Assembly: GCA_003513555.1 (NCBI GenBank)
Contig: DOPG01000012.1
Coordinates: forward strand, 37,866-101,865
From: Rhodopirellula sp.
Lineage (GTDB): Bacteria; Planctomycetota; Planctomycetia; Pirellulales; Pirellulaceae
Reading direction: 5' to 3'
Length of the DNA stretch: 64,000 nucleotides
The notes below the pieces were generated by a model. It searched no databases. It was not told the origin of the DNA and saw nothing but the letters and a program-made list of their open reading frames with translations. A program made the position numbers and the translations under genes. Below, piece by piece: positions 35,673-45,243 of the stretch. Position 1 is the first letter of the stretch. Each line of letters starts with the position of its first letter.

Positions 35673-38600
35673 GTGACAACTGACGAGTTCATTTTAGAGC
35701 AGGACGAGCGTTCACAACGACAGCAAACCGTTCAACGACGCAGTGCACGAGCCCAGCGTCAAAGAATGATTGTGCTCGCTGGCCTTGCCTGCGTGATTCT
35801 TCTGCTGTTCCTGACTCCCAGCATTGTCAGTCACTCCTCGATTGGGTGTTCCTACCTAATCAACTATCTGGACGCCCAAGGACTGAAAGCTGATGTTAGC
35901 TCGGTAAGAATCGGCTGGCTGACTCCACTGCGCATCAAAGACTTGAAGATCAATGGCGAAGCCGGCAGTCAAGTTGCAATCGAGCAATTAGACCTCAATC
36001 TGATGGTCGGTGATCTGATATCTGTACCGGACGACATGGGGCAAATCAATCTCCGTGGAGTAGCCGTTGCCTGTTCTATGAATGACGGCAAGTGCAGCTT
36101 GGAAGATGATTTCGAAGCATTTCTAGATTCAGACTCGGAAGGATCGCCAACTCTGGCGGTTGTGCAACTGCATGACGTTACCATTTCAATGACCGAATCG
36201 GTAACAGAACAACGTTGGACATTGACACAGTCAAATGCGAGCCTGTCTATCACCCCGGCATCAACAGAGCTCTCCGTAGCTGGGGTCTTGAGTGAACCTG
36301 ACGGAGATCATGGATCGCTTCAAAGCTCACTCAAGCTGACAGAAACAGTGAATAAAAAAATCGGGAATCAGTGGTCACTGAATCTAAGTTGCGAGTCGTT
36401 ACCCATCTCGATTTCCGAACTGCTTCTGACTCGATTCCCTGATATGGCGATTAGTATTCCTACGAAGATCCATGGAGATGCAACAGGAACCATTAGTGCG
36501 GCTGGCAACTCACATGGATCTGTCACTGCCACCCTACAAAATTTCGAGATTCGAAACCTCACCGCATCAAGAGATGACTCACGTGCCTGGACGAATGAGC
36601 GTGCCCTGCTGAATGGAAAACTGACACTCGAGGGCGAAAGAGTTGTTGGTGAAGCACTCAGCGCACACACCGATTTTGCTTCGGCAACGATCGATGGCGC
36701 ATTCTCTCGAAGCTTTTCCTTTACTGGTCACAAAGATAATCCACTTCAGTGGCTCGAGGCCATTGATGGTAATGCCTCCGCAGAAGTTGACATCGCAGCG
36801 TTGGAACACTCCTTACCTGGAATTCTACCATTGCGTTCGGGTGTGATCCTGGAATCAGGTCGGGCCATTGCGCATCTAGCATCGATCCCCAATGGCAACC
36901 AGCAACAAAAGAAATTGCACGTTGATTGTGATGGGCTCAGGGCAGTATCGCACGGCAGAGAATTTGCGATCGATCCCATCACCCTGATAGCAACCGTCTC
37001 AAGTAACGATGGTCAACTCATGGCTGAGCAATTCGAGTGGCGAAGCGCCTTTGGTACAGCCATTGGGAGCGGCAATCTTGAATCAGGCAGTGCTGACTTC
37101 AAGATTGATTTTGGTCAACTGACCAGCATGCTGTTGCCCATCTTTGACATGACTGAAACCCGATTCGCCGGCAATGCCCACGGTAAAGTTCAGTGGACAA
37201 GTGGTGAACAGGATATTTGGCGTTTGACGGGTAACGGCCAAACGACAAACTTGCTCATTCAGCTACCTGATGGTCGCAATATCCAGCGCAACGCAATGCG
37301 AGCATCAGTTAAGGCAGAAGGGCGATGGTACAATAACACGCTTCGGGAACTCACCCAAACCAACTTGACCATCAACAGTTTGGGCTTGGATCTCAATGCA
37401 ACTCTCGCTGAACCCATCAATCGCCTCTCTCAAGCTTCCCATTTGCCCTTTACTCTGAAGGCAGAGGGACGTTTGGACACTATGGAAGGAATCTTGAACC
37501 CGTGGATTCCTCAGGACATCAAACAGCTCGCAGGAAATTTTTCAGCTGAGGGCAAAGCCCTCATTGGTTTGAATCAAACAACCGTGACCAGTGGTGCCGT
37601 GGAACTTACCGAGCCGAGCTTTCAATACAAAAAGCGGCGATTCCGACAACCGTTGGTAAAAATTCAATTTGATGGAAACTACAACTGGCCTGCCAATACC
37701 CTGAAGGCACGATCCATCACGATCGCAAGTGACGCTTTCTCACTCGCGGGTCAAGGTCTTGTTAGTACTGATAAAACCGACATGGAACTCAAGTACCGCG
37801 CAAACCTTGATCGCATACAGGGAAGTCTTGGTCAGCAAATTGCGGCGAACGATGCAATTCAAACAGTTGTTTATCAGGGGAATGAAGTTTCATCATCTGA
37901 TGCTTGGATGGTCCTGGGAGACTGTGAAGGAGACATCTCATTCCAATCAATCGACAACGACTTGGTCATCGAATCGAGTTCCATAGGACAAAACATTGCA
38001 TGCCTTCAACCGGCAGCACAGCATGCCTCAGCACAGACCATGGGACCATGGCGTCAACAAGATGCCCAGCAACGGCCCGAAGCAACCGTCATCTGGTCCG
38101 AACCCAATCTGACATTGGACATTCGTCTGCGATACCAGCCCGATGCAGACACCATCACCGCTGAACAGGTGCAAATCGCTGGAGACTGGTTTGCAGCCAA
38201 CCTGTCCGGCGATGCGAAGCGGACCACGCGTTCCAGTGAACTGCAATTGACGGGATCTTCACGACTGAAGATGAATGAGGTTGCTCAACGTTTTTCGAAC
38301 ATGGCAGATATCGACATTCAAGCGACAGGCGTTCATGAGGCGGATCTAAATCTTCGGGCTACTGCCAACGAAGATGGTAATGTGACATTCGCTCTGGCAA
38401 CTAACCTGGGTTGGGAATCTGGCCACATTGCTGGCATGAATATTGGCCAAGCTTTAGTACCGATAATCATGACAGAGACAAGCCTTGAGGTGGAACAAGC
38501 ACAAATACCTGTCAATCGCGGCAGCCTCTCATTCGCTGGTCAATTGCATTATCGACCCGGCCCCGTCTGGATGCATCTTGAACCGGGGGCTACCGCCAGC

Positions 38601-39275
38601 TCGATTCAGTTGACGCCCGAAATGACAGACAGCTGGCTCAAATATGTCGCTCCTTTGGTCGCGAATGCTACTAGGATTCAAGGTACTTTGGGGGCACAGA
38701 TTGAGGAAGCAACCATTGTGTTCGATGAGCCTCAAGAGACTCAAGTCATCGGCAGGATCAACATTAGCCAAGCGGAAATGACTGCTGCCCCACTGGTATC
38801 ACAGATCATACAGGGCATCGATCGTCTGACATCACTGACCCAAGGCCTTAGCCCTTCTGTTGGTCCTCCACTGGGGCTCCCAACACGCTCGGGACCGAAG
38901 ACCACCAACCTTGTCACCCTACCACCCCAAACGGTCGACTTTTCTGTCCGCCAAGGAATCATTAGTCATCAGCGACTCTACCTGCAGCTTGACCGAGCTC
39001 AAGTCATCACAAGCGGTCGTGTCGCATTTGATGGCAACTTGAATATGATTGCCCAAATACCATTGGACGCTCGCTGGCTAGGACGGGATCTCCAACAGCT
39101 AGCTGGTCAAGTGGTGACCCTTCCCATCGATGGTTCGATCTCGCGCCCGAGCCTTGACGCAAGCAGCTTCCGACAAATTGCTGCGCAACTTGGAACTCAG
39201 GCTATCCAAAGTACAGCTGAGAACTACCTGCAGCAGCAATTGAATAAAGGTCTCGACAAGATCTTTCGCTGGTAA
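35673..39275 (+). CDS. Large AsmA/TamB-like membrane-anchored protein
   Basis: About 1200 residues with one N-terminal membrane helix (near 32-48, VLAGLACVILLLFLTPSIV) and a very long beta-rich extracytoplasmic body. The repeated pattern of short amphipathic strands and the order fit AsmA-like proteins: VSSVRIGWLTPLRIKDLKIN after the anchor, ATIDGAFSRSFSFTG and similar strands, SLSFAGQLHYRPGP near 950, and a C-terminal end YLQQQLNKGLDKIF. Proteins of this type are thought to form lipid-carrying bridges between membranes. The GTG at 35673 has a GAGG site at proper distance; a GTG at 35667 lies too close to it. No neighbour suggests a partner. Assignment rests on architecture, not a specific motif. 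Confidence 0.75.
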   Translation: MTTDEFILEQDERSQRQQTVQRRSARAQRQRMIVLAGLACVILLLFLTPSIVSHSSIGCSYLINYLDAQGLKADVSSVRIGWLTPLRIKDLKINGEAGSQVAIEQLDLNLMVGDLISVPDDMGQINLRGVAVACSMNDGKCSLEDDFEAFLDSDSEGSPTLAVVQLHDVTISMTESVTEQRWTLTQSNASLSITPASTELSVAGVLSEPDGDHGSLQSSLKLTETVNKKIGNQWSLNLSCESLPISISELLLTRFPDMAISIPTKIHGDATGTISAAGNSHGSVTATLQNFEIRNLTASRDDSRAWTNERALLNGKLTLEGERVVGEALSAHTDFASATIDGAFSRSFSFTGHKDNPLQWLEAIDGNASAEVDIAALEHSLPGILPLRSGVILESGRAIAHLASIPNGNQQQKKLHVDCDGLRAVSHGREFAIDPITLIATVSSNDGQLMAEQFEWRSAFGTAIGSGNLESGSADFKIDFGQLTSMLLPIFDMTETRFAGNAHGKVQWTSGEQDIWRLTGNGQTTNLLIQLPDGRNIQRNAMRASVKAEGRWYNNTLRELTQTNLTINSLGLDLNATLAEPINRLSQASHLPFTLKAEGRLDTMEGILNPWIPQDIKQLAGNFSAEGKALIGLNQTTVTSGAVELTEPSFQYKKRRFRQPLVKIQFDGNYNWPANTLKARSITIASDAFSLAGQGLVSTDKTDMELKYRANLDRIQGSLGQQIAANDAIQTVVYQGNEVSSSDAWMVLGDCEGDISFQSIDNDLVIESSSIGQNIACLQPAAQHASAQTMGPWRQQDAQQRPEATVIWSEPNLTLDIRLRYQPDADTITAEQVQIAGDWFAANLSGDAKRTTRSSELQLTGSSRLKMNEVAQRFSNMADIDIQATGVHEADLNLRATANEDGNVTFALATNLGWESGHIAGMNIGQALVPIIMTETSLEVEQAQIPVNRGSLSFAGQLHYRPGPVWMHLEPGATASSIQLTPEMTDSWLKYVAPLVANATRIQGTLGAQIEEATIVFDEPQETQVIGRINISQAEMTAAPLVSQIIQGIDRLTSLTQGLSPSVGPPLGLPTRSGPKTTNLVTLPPQTVDFSVRQGIISHQRLYLQLDRAQVITSGRVAFDGNLNMIAQIPLDARWLGRDLQQLAGQVVTLPIDGSISRPSLDASSFRQIAAQLGTQAIQSTAENYLQQQLNKGLDKIFRW

Positions 39276-39315
39276 CAACTCAGATATTTTGCCGGCTGTA
39301 TGATTTCGGTCAGAA

Positions 39316-40317
39316 TCACATTTGCATCTCGCAGATTTTCAATGCATCGACTGCAGTTTGCGAATCAAGAATGGGGGATACCTCACCATGATCCACACAC
39401 CGTGCCGCCGCATCAATTTCAGCAACAAAAGAATTGACAGGATCTCCATCGCCCAGTTCTGGTCTTTCCAAAGTGCCATCACGTTTCATCACAGTCACTG
39501 GCAACAGTGTGGTTGATCCATCGGCATACGCTGCGAACTCGAAACGCACAGTTGCATTCTCAAAGCTAACTTCGTAACCATGAGTAAAAGTTCTTGCTGG
39601 TGAATCAATTACCCCACCACCACAAGCGACGGCCAAGTCCTGCTGTTCAAATTCGAAGACGGTCTCGTAAAACATTGGCACACCATCTTTCTTGCGGCTT
39701 ACACTATGCGCTGCTGACGGCATGCCAAACAGCAACCGAATCAAGTGAGCATCGTGGACATGCAAGTCCACCAACGGCCCACCAACACTGGATGGGTCGT
39801 AAAAATCCGGAATCCAATCCGGTGGTCCGATCGTCCGCATGAATCGACCTGCCACAGGGTTGCCCCAACGTCTGTCTTGAGCAGCATCGACCAACAACTT
39901 GAACTCTGGCATCAACGGAAGAATATGGGCAACCATCAATTGCCCGGGTGCGGCAGCTTTCGCGAGTGATTCCGCCGTTGCAGCATCCAGAGCGAGCGGC
40001 TTTTCGCAGAGCACACGTTTGCCGGCGGCTAAACATTTCTCAATGGCTTCGGGATGCAACTTGGGAGGCAGACAGATGTCGATCAGATCGATTGTTTCGT
40101 CTTCGAGCATGGCCTCGAGAGATTGATACACATTTATTCCTGAAATATCTATTTGTTCGCCTGGTGGGCCAAAATTGCCCTTCACACCACGCCAGTCCCC
40201 CGACCTCTTGCTAGGATCACGGCTGGAAAACGCTGCCATCTCGGCAATTTCGCTTCGCTGATACGCGAGATAATGGATCCAGCTCATGAAGCCAACGCCG
40301 ACAATTCCAGCCCGCAT
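39316..40317 (-). CDS. Gfo/Idh/MocA-family oxidoreductase
   Basis: About 333 residues with an NAD(P)-binding Rossmann domain (MRAGIVGVGFMSWIHYLAY), IDLIDICLPPKLH and the family signature VLCEKPLALD. A beta-sheet C-terminal domain follows (VDLHVHDAHLIRLLFGM with the conserved histidines). These enzymes oxidise or rearrange sugars or cyclitols. The ATG at 40317 is chosen because it begins the nucleotide-binding strand; an upstream ATG would add ten residues. There is no signal peptide. It converges on the AsmA-like gene and is divergent from a PQQ propeller gene. Confidence 0.92.
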   Translation of the reverse strand: MRAGIVGVGFMSWIHYLAYQRSEIAEMAAFSSRDPSKRSGDWRGVKGNFGPPGEQIDISGINVYQSLEAMLEDETIDLIDICLPPKLHPEAIEKCLAAGKRVLCEKPLALDAATAESLAKAAAPGQLMVAHILPLMPEFKLLVDAAQDRRWGNPVAGRFMRTIGPPDWIPDFYDPSSVGGPLVDLHVHDAHLIRLLFGMPSAAHSVSRKKDGVPMFYETVFEFEQQDLAVACGGGVIDSPARTFTHGYEVSFENATVRFEFAAYADGSTTLLPVTVMKRDGTLERPELGDGDPVNSFVAEIDAAARCVDHGEVSPILDSQTAVDALKICEMQM

Positions 40318-40435
40318 GTCGATTCTCCAATTTTTGGTCTCGAACAAGTACTTTGATTTACATGGGCTATGATCGTCGATCCCGTGCCGCTAAGAAAGAT
40401 GGTGTCGGAACAAATCCCTTTTCATTAGTGCTGCC

Positions 40436-41737
40436 ATGAATTTAGAAATCTTCCGCCCATCACTCACCATCCTGTGCTGTGTGTCTTTGCAACTGATCAC
40501 CACCGTCGGTCAGGCCGAAGACTGGCCTGGTTGGCGTGGCCCAGAAGGAAATAACCATGCTTCCGCTCAGACTGATGTTCCTCTTCGCTGGGATATCGAG
40601 TCAGGGACCAACATCGTCTGGAAAACAGCCGTGCCCGGACGGGGGCACTCATCGCCAGTCGTGGTCAAAGATTCCATTTTTCTCACCACCGCAGAAACGG
40701 AAAAACAAACCCAATCATTATTGAAATTTGACCGGGAAAGTGGCCGAATGATGGACCAGTGGGTATTGCACCGAGGCACCTTGCCGCGACGAATCCACCC
40801 CAACAACTCTTATGCATCACCAACCCCCGTGTTTGATGGTGAAATTCTCTTCGTTGTTTTTCACACCGATGATGCAATCTGGTTGACGGCAGTCACAACG
40901 AGTGGACAGAAAGTATGGAGTACGCGTGTCTGCGATTTCAAACCAAGTGCTTTCCAGTTTGGCTACGGTGCCAGCCCGTTGATCGAAGATGACCTTGTGA
41001 TTGTCGCCGCTGAATATGATGGTGCTGCAAGTGGAATCTACGCGTTTAGCCGCCGAACAGGAAAACAGGTTTGGATGCAACCTCGGCCTGAGAACCTGAA
41101 CTTTTCGTCACCCATTATCGCAACGATAACAGGTCAGCGACAACTTTTACTCGCAGGTGCAGATACCATCATTTCCTACGACCCTCAAACTGGCCGATCA
41201 CGCTGGTCAATTGAAGCAGGCACCGAAGCCATGTGTGGTACTGTGGCGTGGGACGGCCGACGAGTACTTTTCAGTGGCGGCAATCCAGTCGCCGGTACTT
41301 GGTGCGTTAGCGGTGATGGTACTCAAAAACTACTTTGGCAAAACCCTGTGATGTGCTATGAACAATCACTTCTAACCATCAGAAACTTTGCTTTCGCAAT
41401 CGCTGACAATGGTGTGGCCTATTGCTGGCGCACCCAAGATGGAGTCGAAATGTGGAAGAAGCGACTTTTTGCTGGCCGCATCAGCGCCTCACCCCTGCTC
41501 GTCGATCAACGCATTTACATCGCGGCACAGGATGGCACCATCTATGTCATCTCCGCGATCCCTGATCGTTTTGACTTGCTCGCAGAAAACCAAGCGGGTG
41601 ATTCGATCTTCGCCAGCCCCGTGGCCGTCGATGACCGGCTCTACCTCAGGTACGCAAAAGGACAAGGGCGAGATCGCAGAGAATATCTCGTGGCAGCTGG
41701 CGAGGTTGCTACAGAGAAGAAACAGAGCCAGCGGTGA
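40436..41737 (+). CDS. PQQ-type beta-propeller secreted protein
   Basis: A 433-residue exported propeller, the second in the window. Signal peptide about 1-27 (ending VGQAE), then DWPGWRGPEGNNHASAQ, followed by repeated blades: SGTNIVWKTAVPGRG, DSIFLTTAE, SGQKVWSTRV, TGKQVWMQPRP, TGRSRWSIEAG and DGVEMWKKRLF. The alternation of G-x-x-x-W endings is the PQQ-repeat signature. Role unknown; probably periplasmic binding or scaffold. Its promoter lies in the 118-bp gap shared with the divergent Gfo/Idh gene. It is similar in length and opening to the protein at 16991-18253, so the two are likely paralogues. Confidence 0.9.
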   Translation: MNLEIFRPSLTILCCVSLQLITTVGQAEDWPGWRGPEGNNHASAQTDVPLRWDIESGTNIVWKTAVPGRGHSSPVVVKDSIFLTTAETEKQTQSLLKFDRESGRMMDQWVLHRGTLPRRIHPNNSYASPTPVFDGEILFVVFHTDDAIWLTAVTTSGQKVWSTRVCDFKPSAFQFGYGASPLIEDDLVIVAAEYDGAASGIYAFSRRTGKQVWMQPRPENLNFSSPIIATITGQRQLLLAGADTIISYDPQTGRSRWSIEAGTEAMCGTVAWDGRRVLFSGGNPVAGTWCVSGDGTQKLLWQNPVMCYEQSLLTIRNFAFAIADNGVAYCWRTQDGVEMWKKRLFAGRISASPLLVDQRIYIAAQDGTIYVISAIPDRFDLLAENQAGDSIFASPVAVDDRLYLRYAKGQGRDRREYLVAAGEVATEKKQSQR

Positions 41738-42111
41738 CCACTACACGGTCGCTGGCCGATGCAAATCGAAAGTCGAATCCTACTCTGTTTGAATTTTCGA
41801 CCCAATCCAATCGAAGCAAATCAACAATAGCATTTCTGATCAACCAGGCTGTCTGCCGGTCGTACGTAAATAAATCACGCCATTTCCGGCACTGTTATTC
41901 GCGTTTCTTTGCTAAGCTGACAAACTTCACCCTATACACCTCAAACGCACCATGGAAAGTTAGCCTATCGACGACTGACGCCTCCTTTTCTGGCTAGGCT
42001 TGACAATCCTGTGGGGCACCGAGTCGATGAGGGCAAGCCGGATTTTGGACCCTCAAACCTTAACCCTTGAATCCAACTCTGTTGTCCATCTCGCAAAGAG
42101 AATCGCCACCA
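41738..42111. other. Intergenic region upstream of alkaline phosphatase
   Basis: This 374-bp gap holds no gene I can support. It likely carries the phosphatase promoter; a TTGACA sequence at about 42000-42005 is a candidate -35 element. I see no recognisable Pho-box-like repeat. Confidence 0.4.
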
Positions 42112-43887
42112 ATGCTCAGATTTTTCACCATTCTCGTGTTCTCAACGCTAACTATCAATTCTGGTTTCAGCGTGGAAGATGATCCTAAAAAAATCGAAAC
42201 AGAGCAGACTGTAGCAAGCAAACCGTTAGCAAAAAGCGATCCGGTTGAACCCGTCGTCAAAATCGCAATCGATCATGATCGGGATGATGCCGCTGATCCG
42301 ATGCGTCGAATGCAGCGGATTGCGACCGAAGACCAAGCGGCCTCTTGGGGCCATTGGGGCCACCAACCCAACAAATACATGACTTGGGACCAGCACAGCA
42401 ATCGGCTGGTACCTGTTTATACGTTTGGAATCATGCTGGACCAACTACGCGCCGAGGGTAGTGCGTACAGGGATCCGACGCGTCTAAAGAAAATATACGG
42501 CAAAGTACCCAAGGGGACGCTTGATCCATCGGCTCTCTACTTTGACCAAACAGACATCTATCGACTCCAACAAGCGGCCATCGATGCTGGATATACCAAC
42601 ATCATCCTGATAATCTTTGACGGTATGGACTGGCAAACAACCCGCGCCGCAAGTCTTTACAAACAGAATCGTTATGAAAGTGGGCGTGGAACCGGTCTCA
42701 GTTTCCAAGACGACCGGCGCGTGGAGACAGACTATGGGTTGATTTGCACGAGCCCAAAATCAGCCATTCTGAAATTCGACACGAATGCCCAAACAGTATT
42801 GGACTGGGCCGGTGAACCCACTGGCGGATACGACCCAAGCCGTGGCGGAGAAGCACCTTGGCAGGAACAAAGTAAAAGAAAATACCTGCTAGGCGAAGAT
42901 CGTGAGCAGCCGCACACAGTGACTGACTCTGCAGCCTCTGCCACCAGCATGATGTCGGGTTACAAAACCTACAATGCAGCCATCAACGTTTTGGTCGACG
43001 GTCGTCAAGTCGTACCGATTGGACGTTCGCTTCAGGCTGAAGATGGATTTAAAGTGGGGCTGGTGACAAGCGTGCCAGTCACGCACGCAACACCTGCTTG
43101 TGCCTACGCCAATAACGTGACACGAAAAGATTATCAGGATATTGGTCGTGATTTGATTGGCCTCCCTTCATCTGCACATCGAAACACACCACTGCAAGGA
43201 GTGGATGTTCTGCTTGGCGGAGGATGGGGTGAAAAGAAAGGCACGGATACAGCTCAAGGCGATAATTTTGTACCAGGCAATCCCTATTTGCATGAAGAAG
43301 ATATCCGACGCGTAGACATTCAAAATGGTGGCAAATATGTCGTCGCGCAACGGACACCAGGAAAGGCTGGAAAATCGCTTCTCATGGCCTCCGCCATGAA
43401 AGCCATCGACGAAGATCACAGGCTGCTTGGCTTCTTCGGCACCAAAGGCGGCCACCTGCCATTCCAAACTGCAGACGGGAAATACAATCCTACGATCGAT
43501 AACAAAGACGCAAAAGAAGAATACACGCCCGCCGACATCGCAGAAAATCCAACACTCGCGGAAATGACACGAGCAGCTCTACTGGTCCTGGAACAGGCAG
43601 TCGATGGCTTCTGGTTGCTCGTCGAGGCTGGCGATGTTGACTGGGCAAATCACGCCAACAACGTGGATAACGCAATCGGCTCCGTATTTAGCGGAGATGA
43701 AGCTTTTCGAGTCGTGATGGACTGGGTCGACGAAAACGATGCATGGGCATACACCGCCGTGATTGTGACTGCCGACCACGGGCACTATCTGGTCATTGAA
43801 GACGCGGATCGTTTTGTTGAAGCAGGAAAACAGGCGGAGATGGGCCAAAAACAACAAACGCCGGTACCTGAAGTCATCACTCCGTAG
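42112..43887 (+). CDS. Alkaline phosphatase with circularly permuted motif order
   Basis: A 591-residue exported PhoA-superfamily phosphatase; numbering is from the ATG at 42112, which begins the signal peptide. Metal and active-site motifs: IIFDGMDW (Asp170), TDSAASATSMMSGYKTYNAA with the nucleophile Ser273, VTHATPACAY, LVEAGDVDWANHANN (His514) and TADHGHY (Asp555, His556). The protein ends 36 residues later, before the region where PhoA has its last zinc histidine (E. coli His412). A block looking like that region, WDQHSNRLVPVYTFG, is instead at 92-106 with His95. The simplest reading is a circular permutation of the fold's end to its front. All ligands then exist, so an active periplasmic phosphomonoesterase or diesterase is likely. 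Confidence 0.9.
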   Translation: MLRFFTILVFSTLTINSGFSVEDDPKKIETEQTVASKPLAKSDPVEPVVKIAIDHDRDDAADPMRRMQRIATEDQAASWGHWGHQPNKYMTWDQHSNRLVPVYTFGIMLDQLRAEGSAYRDPTRLKKIYGKVPKGTLDPSALYFDQTDIYRLQQAAIDAGYTNIILIIFDGMDWQTTRAASLYKQNRYESGRGTGLSFQDDRRVETDYGLICTSPKSAILKFDTNAQTVLDWAGEPTGGYDPSRGGEAPWQEQSKRKYLLGEDREQPHTVTDSAASATSMMSGYKTYNAAINVLVDGRQVVPIGRSLQAEDGFKVGLVTSVPVTHATPACAYANNVTRKDYQDIGRDLIGLPSSAHRNTPLQGVDVLLGGGWGEKKGTDTAQGDNFVPGNPYLHEEDIRRVDIQNGGKYVVAQRTPGKAGKSLLMASAMKAIDEDHRLLGFFGTKGGHLPFQTADGKYNPTIDNKDAKEEYTPADIAENPTLAEMTRAALLVLEQAVDGFWLLVEAGDVDWANHANNVDNAIGSVFSGDEAFRVVMDWVDENDAWAYTAVIVTADHGHYLVIEDADRFVEAGKQAEMGQKQQTPVPEVITP

Positions 43888-44330
43888 GAGTTCATGGGCC
43901 AATGGACACAATGCGACGGAACCAAAATGCGACGGAACCCAGACCGATGATCTGACCCAACAATGCAGTTCAACTGGCATCCACGCAAGGATCGCCGAAA
44001 CATCAGACTGCGTTATCAAAGTGGAATCAACTTTGATCCACATTGCACCATGGCTCACCTATCCACAGGCAAAATGCCAACACCACGAAAGTCAGTGCAT
44101 TGAAACCTATCCAACGGAAGCTGACAGAGGTAGAATACCAAAAAGAGTCGTCCACCGGCGTTCGAGTTGCGACCAAATTGAAGCGTAGGCAGGCTGTTGG
44201 CCCTCGCTCATAGCAACCAACCCGATCGCCGGTGTGTGACACCAATATTCTGCCAGTGCCACGCCCGGGAAAGACGAACCGGAACCACTACTCGTAGTTT
44301 GGTTCCAGTTTTTCCTACAGACGGGTTTGG
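43888..44330. other. Intergenic region with short direct repeat
   Basis: The 443 bp after the phosphatase stop contain a short direct repeat, AATGCGACGGAACC twice, near 43909-43940. No continuation of the phosphatase was found in any frame. Open frames on both strands here lack ribosome-binding sites and family resemblance. The RNase III promoter should lie near its right end. Confidence 0.4.
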
Positions 44331-45167
44331 TTGTTTGCTGCCCCAAGTCACACCGTGAATCTGCCGGATCCCCCTGCACCCGATGCCACCATTGATATCC
44401 ACCTTGTGGACGGAACAGGCGACATTGATGGCACCGACCAAGGTTCAAAACTTGAACGATGCCAAGAAATAATCGGCTATCGTTTTCAAGATGAATCTCT
44501 CCTCTTGTCTGCTCTGACGCACGCTTCAGGCGCATCTCATCGTCTTGCAAGTAATGAGAGACTCGAATTTCTCGGCGATGCAGTCCTAGGGTTAACCGTT
44601 TGCCAATGGCTTTACGAGGACTACCCTGAGTACAATGAAGGAGACTTGACCAAAATCAAGTCCGCTGTGGTCAGTCGCCGCTCCTGCGGCAAGGCTGCCT
44701 GTGCACTTGGGCTAGACCGATGCCTGATTGTTGGCCGTGGCGTTACTCGCAATCGCAGCTTTCCAAGGTCTTTGGTCAGTGACGTATTTGAGTCAGTCAT
44801 CGCCGCCTTGTACCTGGATGGTGGCAGTGAAATTGTCAAGACGCGACTCAAAGAATGGTTGGCCGATGAAGTTCACACTGCCGTCGAAAACCAGGGCTCA
44901 AGCAACTACAAATCATCACTGCAACAATATGCACAGCGCGAACTATCCAACACACCGATCTATCGACTGGTACGTGAATCAGGTCCAGATCATCGAAAAT
45001 CTTTCTTAATCTCAGCTGTCATCGCTGAACGCGAGTTCACGGCAGCTTGGGGCAGCAATAAAAAAGATGCCGAACAAAGAGCAGCATCAAACGCACTTGC
45101 CGAACTGCACAGCCAACCACTGCCTTTCCCAAGTGACTTGCGGGGAAACGAATCTCCCAACGAATAA
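44331..45167 (+). CDS. rnc: Ribonuclease III
   Basis: A 278-residue endonuclease that cuts double-stranded RNA in rRNA and mRNA processing. The catalytic signature NERLEFLGDAVLGLTV and the preceding LLSALTHASGASH are clear; SDVFESVIAALYLDGG carries the second acidic site. A double-stranded RNA-binding domain follows (YKSSLQQYAQRE, PDHRKSFLISAVIAERE, GSNKKDAEQRAASNAL). The N-terminus has about 40 extra residues before the nuclease domain. The start is TTG at 44331 or GTG at 44355; neither has a clear ribosome-binding site. The gene converges on the TPR lipoprotein gene, with a terminator between them. Confidence 0.95.
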   Translation: MFAAPSHTVNLPDPPAPDATIDIHLVDGTGDIDGTDQGSKLERCQEIIGYRFQDESLLLSALTHASGASHRLASNERLEFLGDAVLGLTVCQWLYEDYPEYNEGDLTKIKSAVVSRRSCGKAACALGLDRCLIVGRGVTRNRSFPRSLVSDVFESVIAALYLDGGSEIVKTRLKEWLADEVHTAVENQGSSNYKSSLQQYAQRELSNTPIYRLVRESGPDHRKSFLISAVIAEREFTAAWGSNKKDAEQRAASNALAELHSQPLPFPSDLRGNESPNE

Positions 45168-45180
45168 TCGAGCAGCTCCG

Positions 45181-45215
45181 AAACAAAAAAACGCATTTGC
45201 AGATGCAAATGCGTT
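45181..45215 (-). terminator. Rho-independent terminator of the TPR gene
   Basis: A perfect 12-bp inverted repeat (45190-45201 and 45204-45215) with a 2-nt centre is followed on the minus strand by a T-rich run (complement of 45181-45190). It sits 28 bp after the TPR gene's stop. The stem can also act in the other direction for RNase III, but the T-run faces the minus strand only. Confidence 0.8.
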
Positions 45216-45243
45216 GCCATGAATGAATGTCAGTGCCGCCAGA

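Noticed and set aside
43885..43960. Read-through of the phosphatase TAG to recover the missing C-terminal histidine
   Set aside because: The in-frame continuation is only about 20 codons with no HxxxxVPVY block; the block is found at the N-terminus.
43579..44058. Minus-strand frame of 159 codons
   Set aside because: Mostly antisense to the end of the phosphatase gene, with shadow-like composition.
44107..44550. Minus-strand frame of 147 codons
   Set aside because: Overlaps the RNase III gene antisense and lacks any domain-like pattern or ribosome-binding site.
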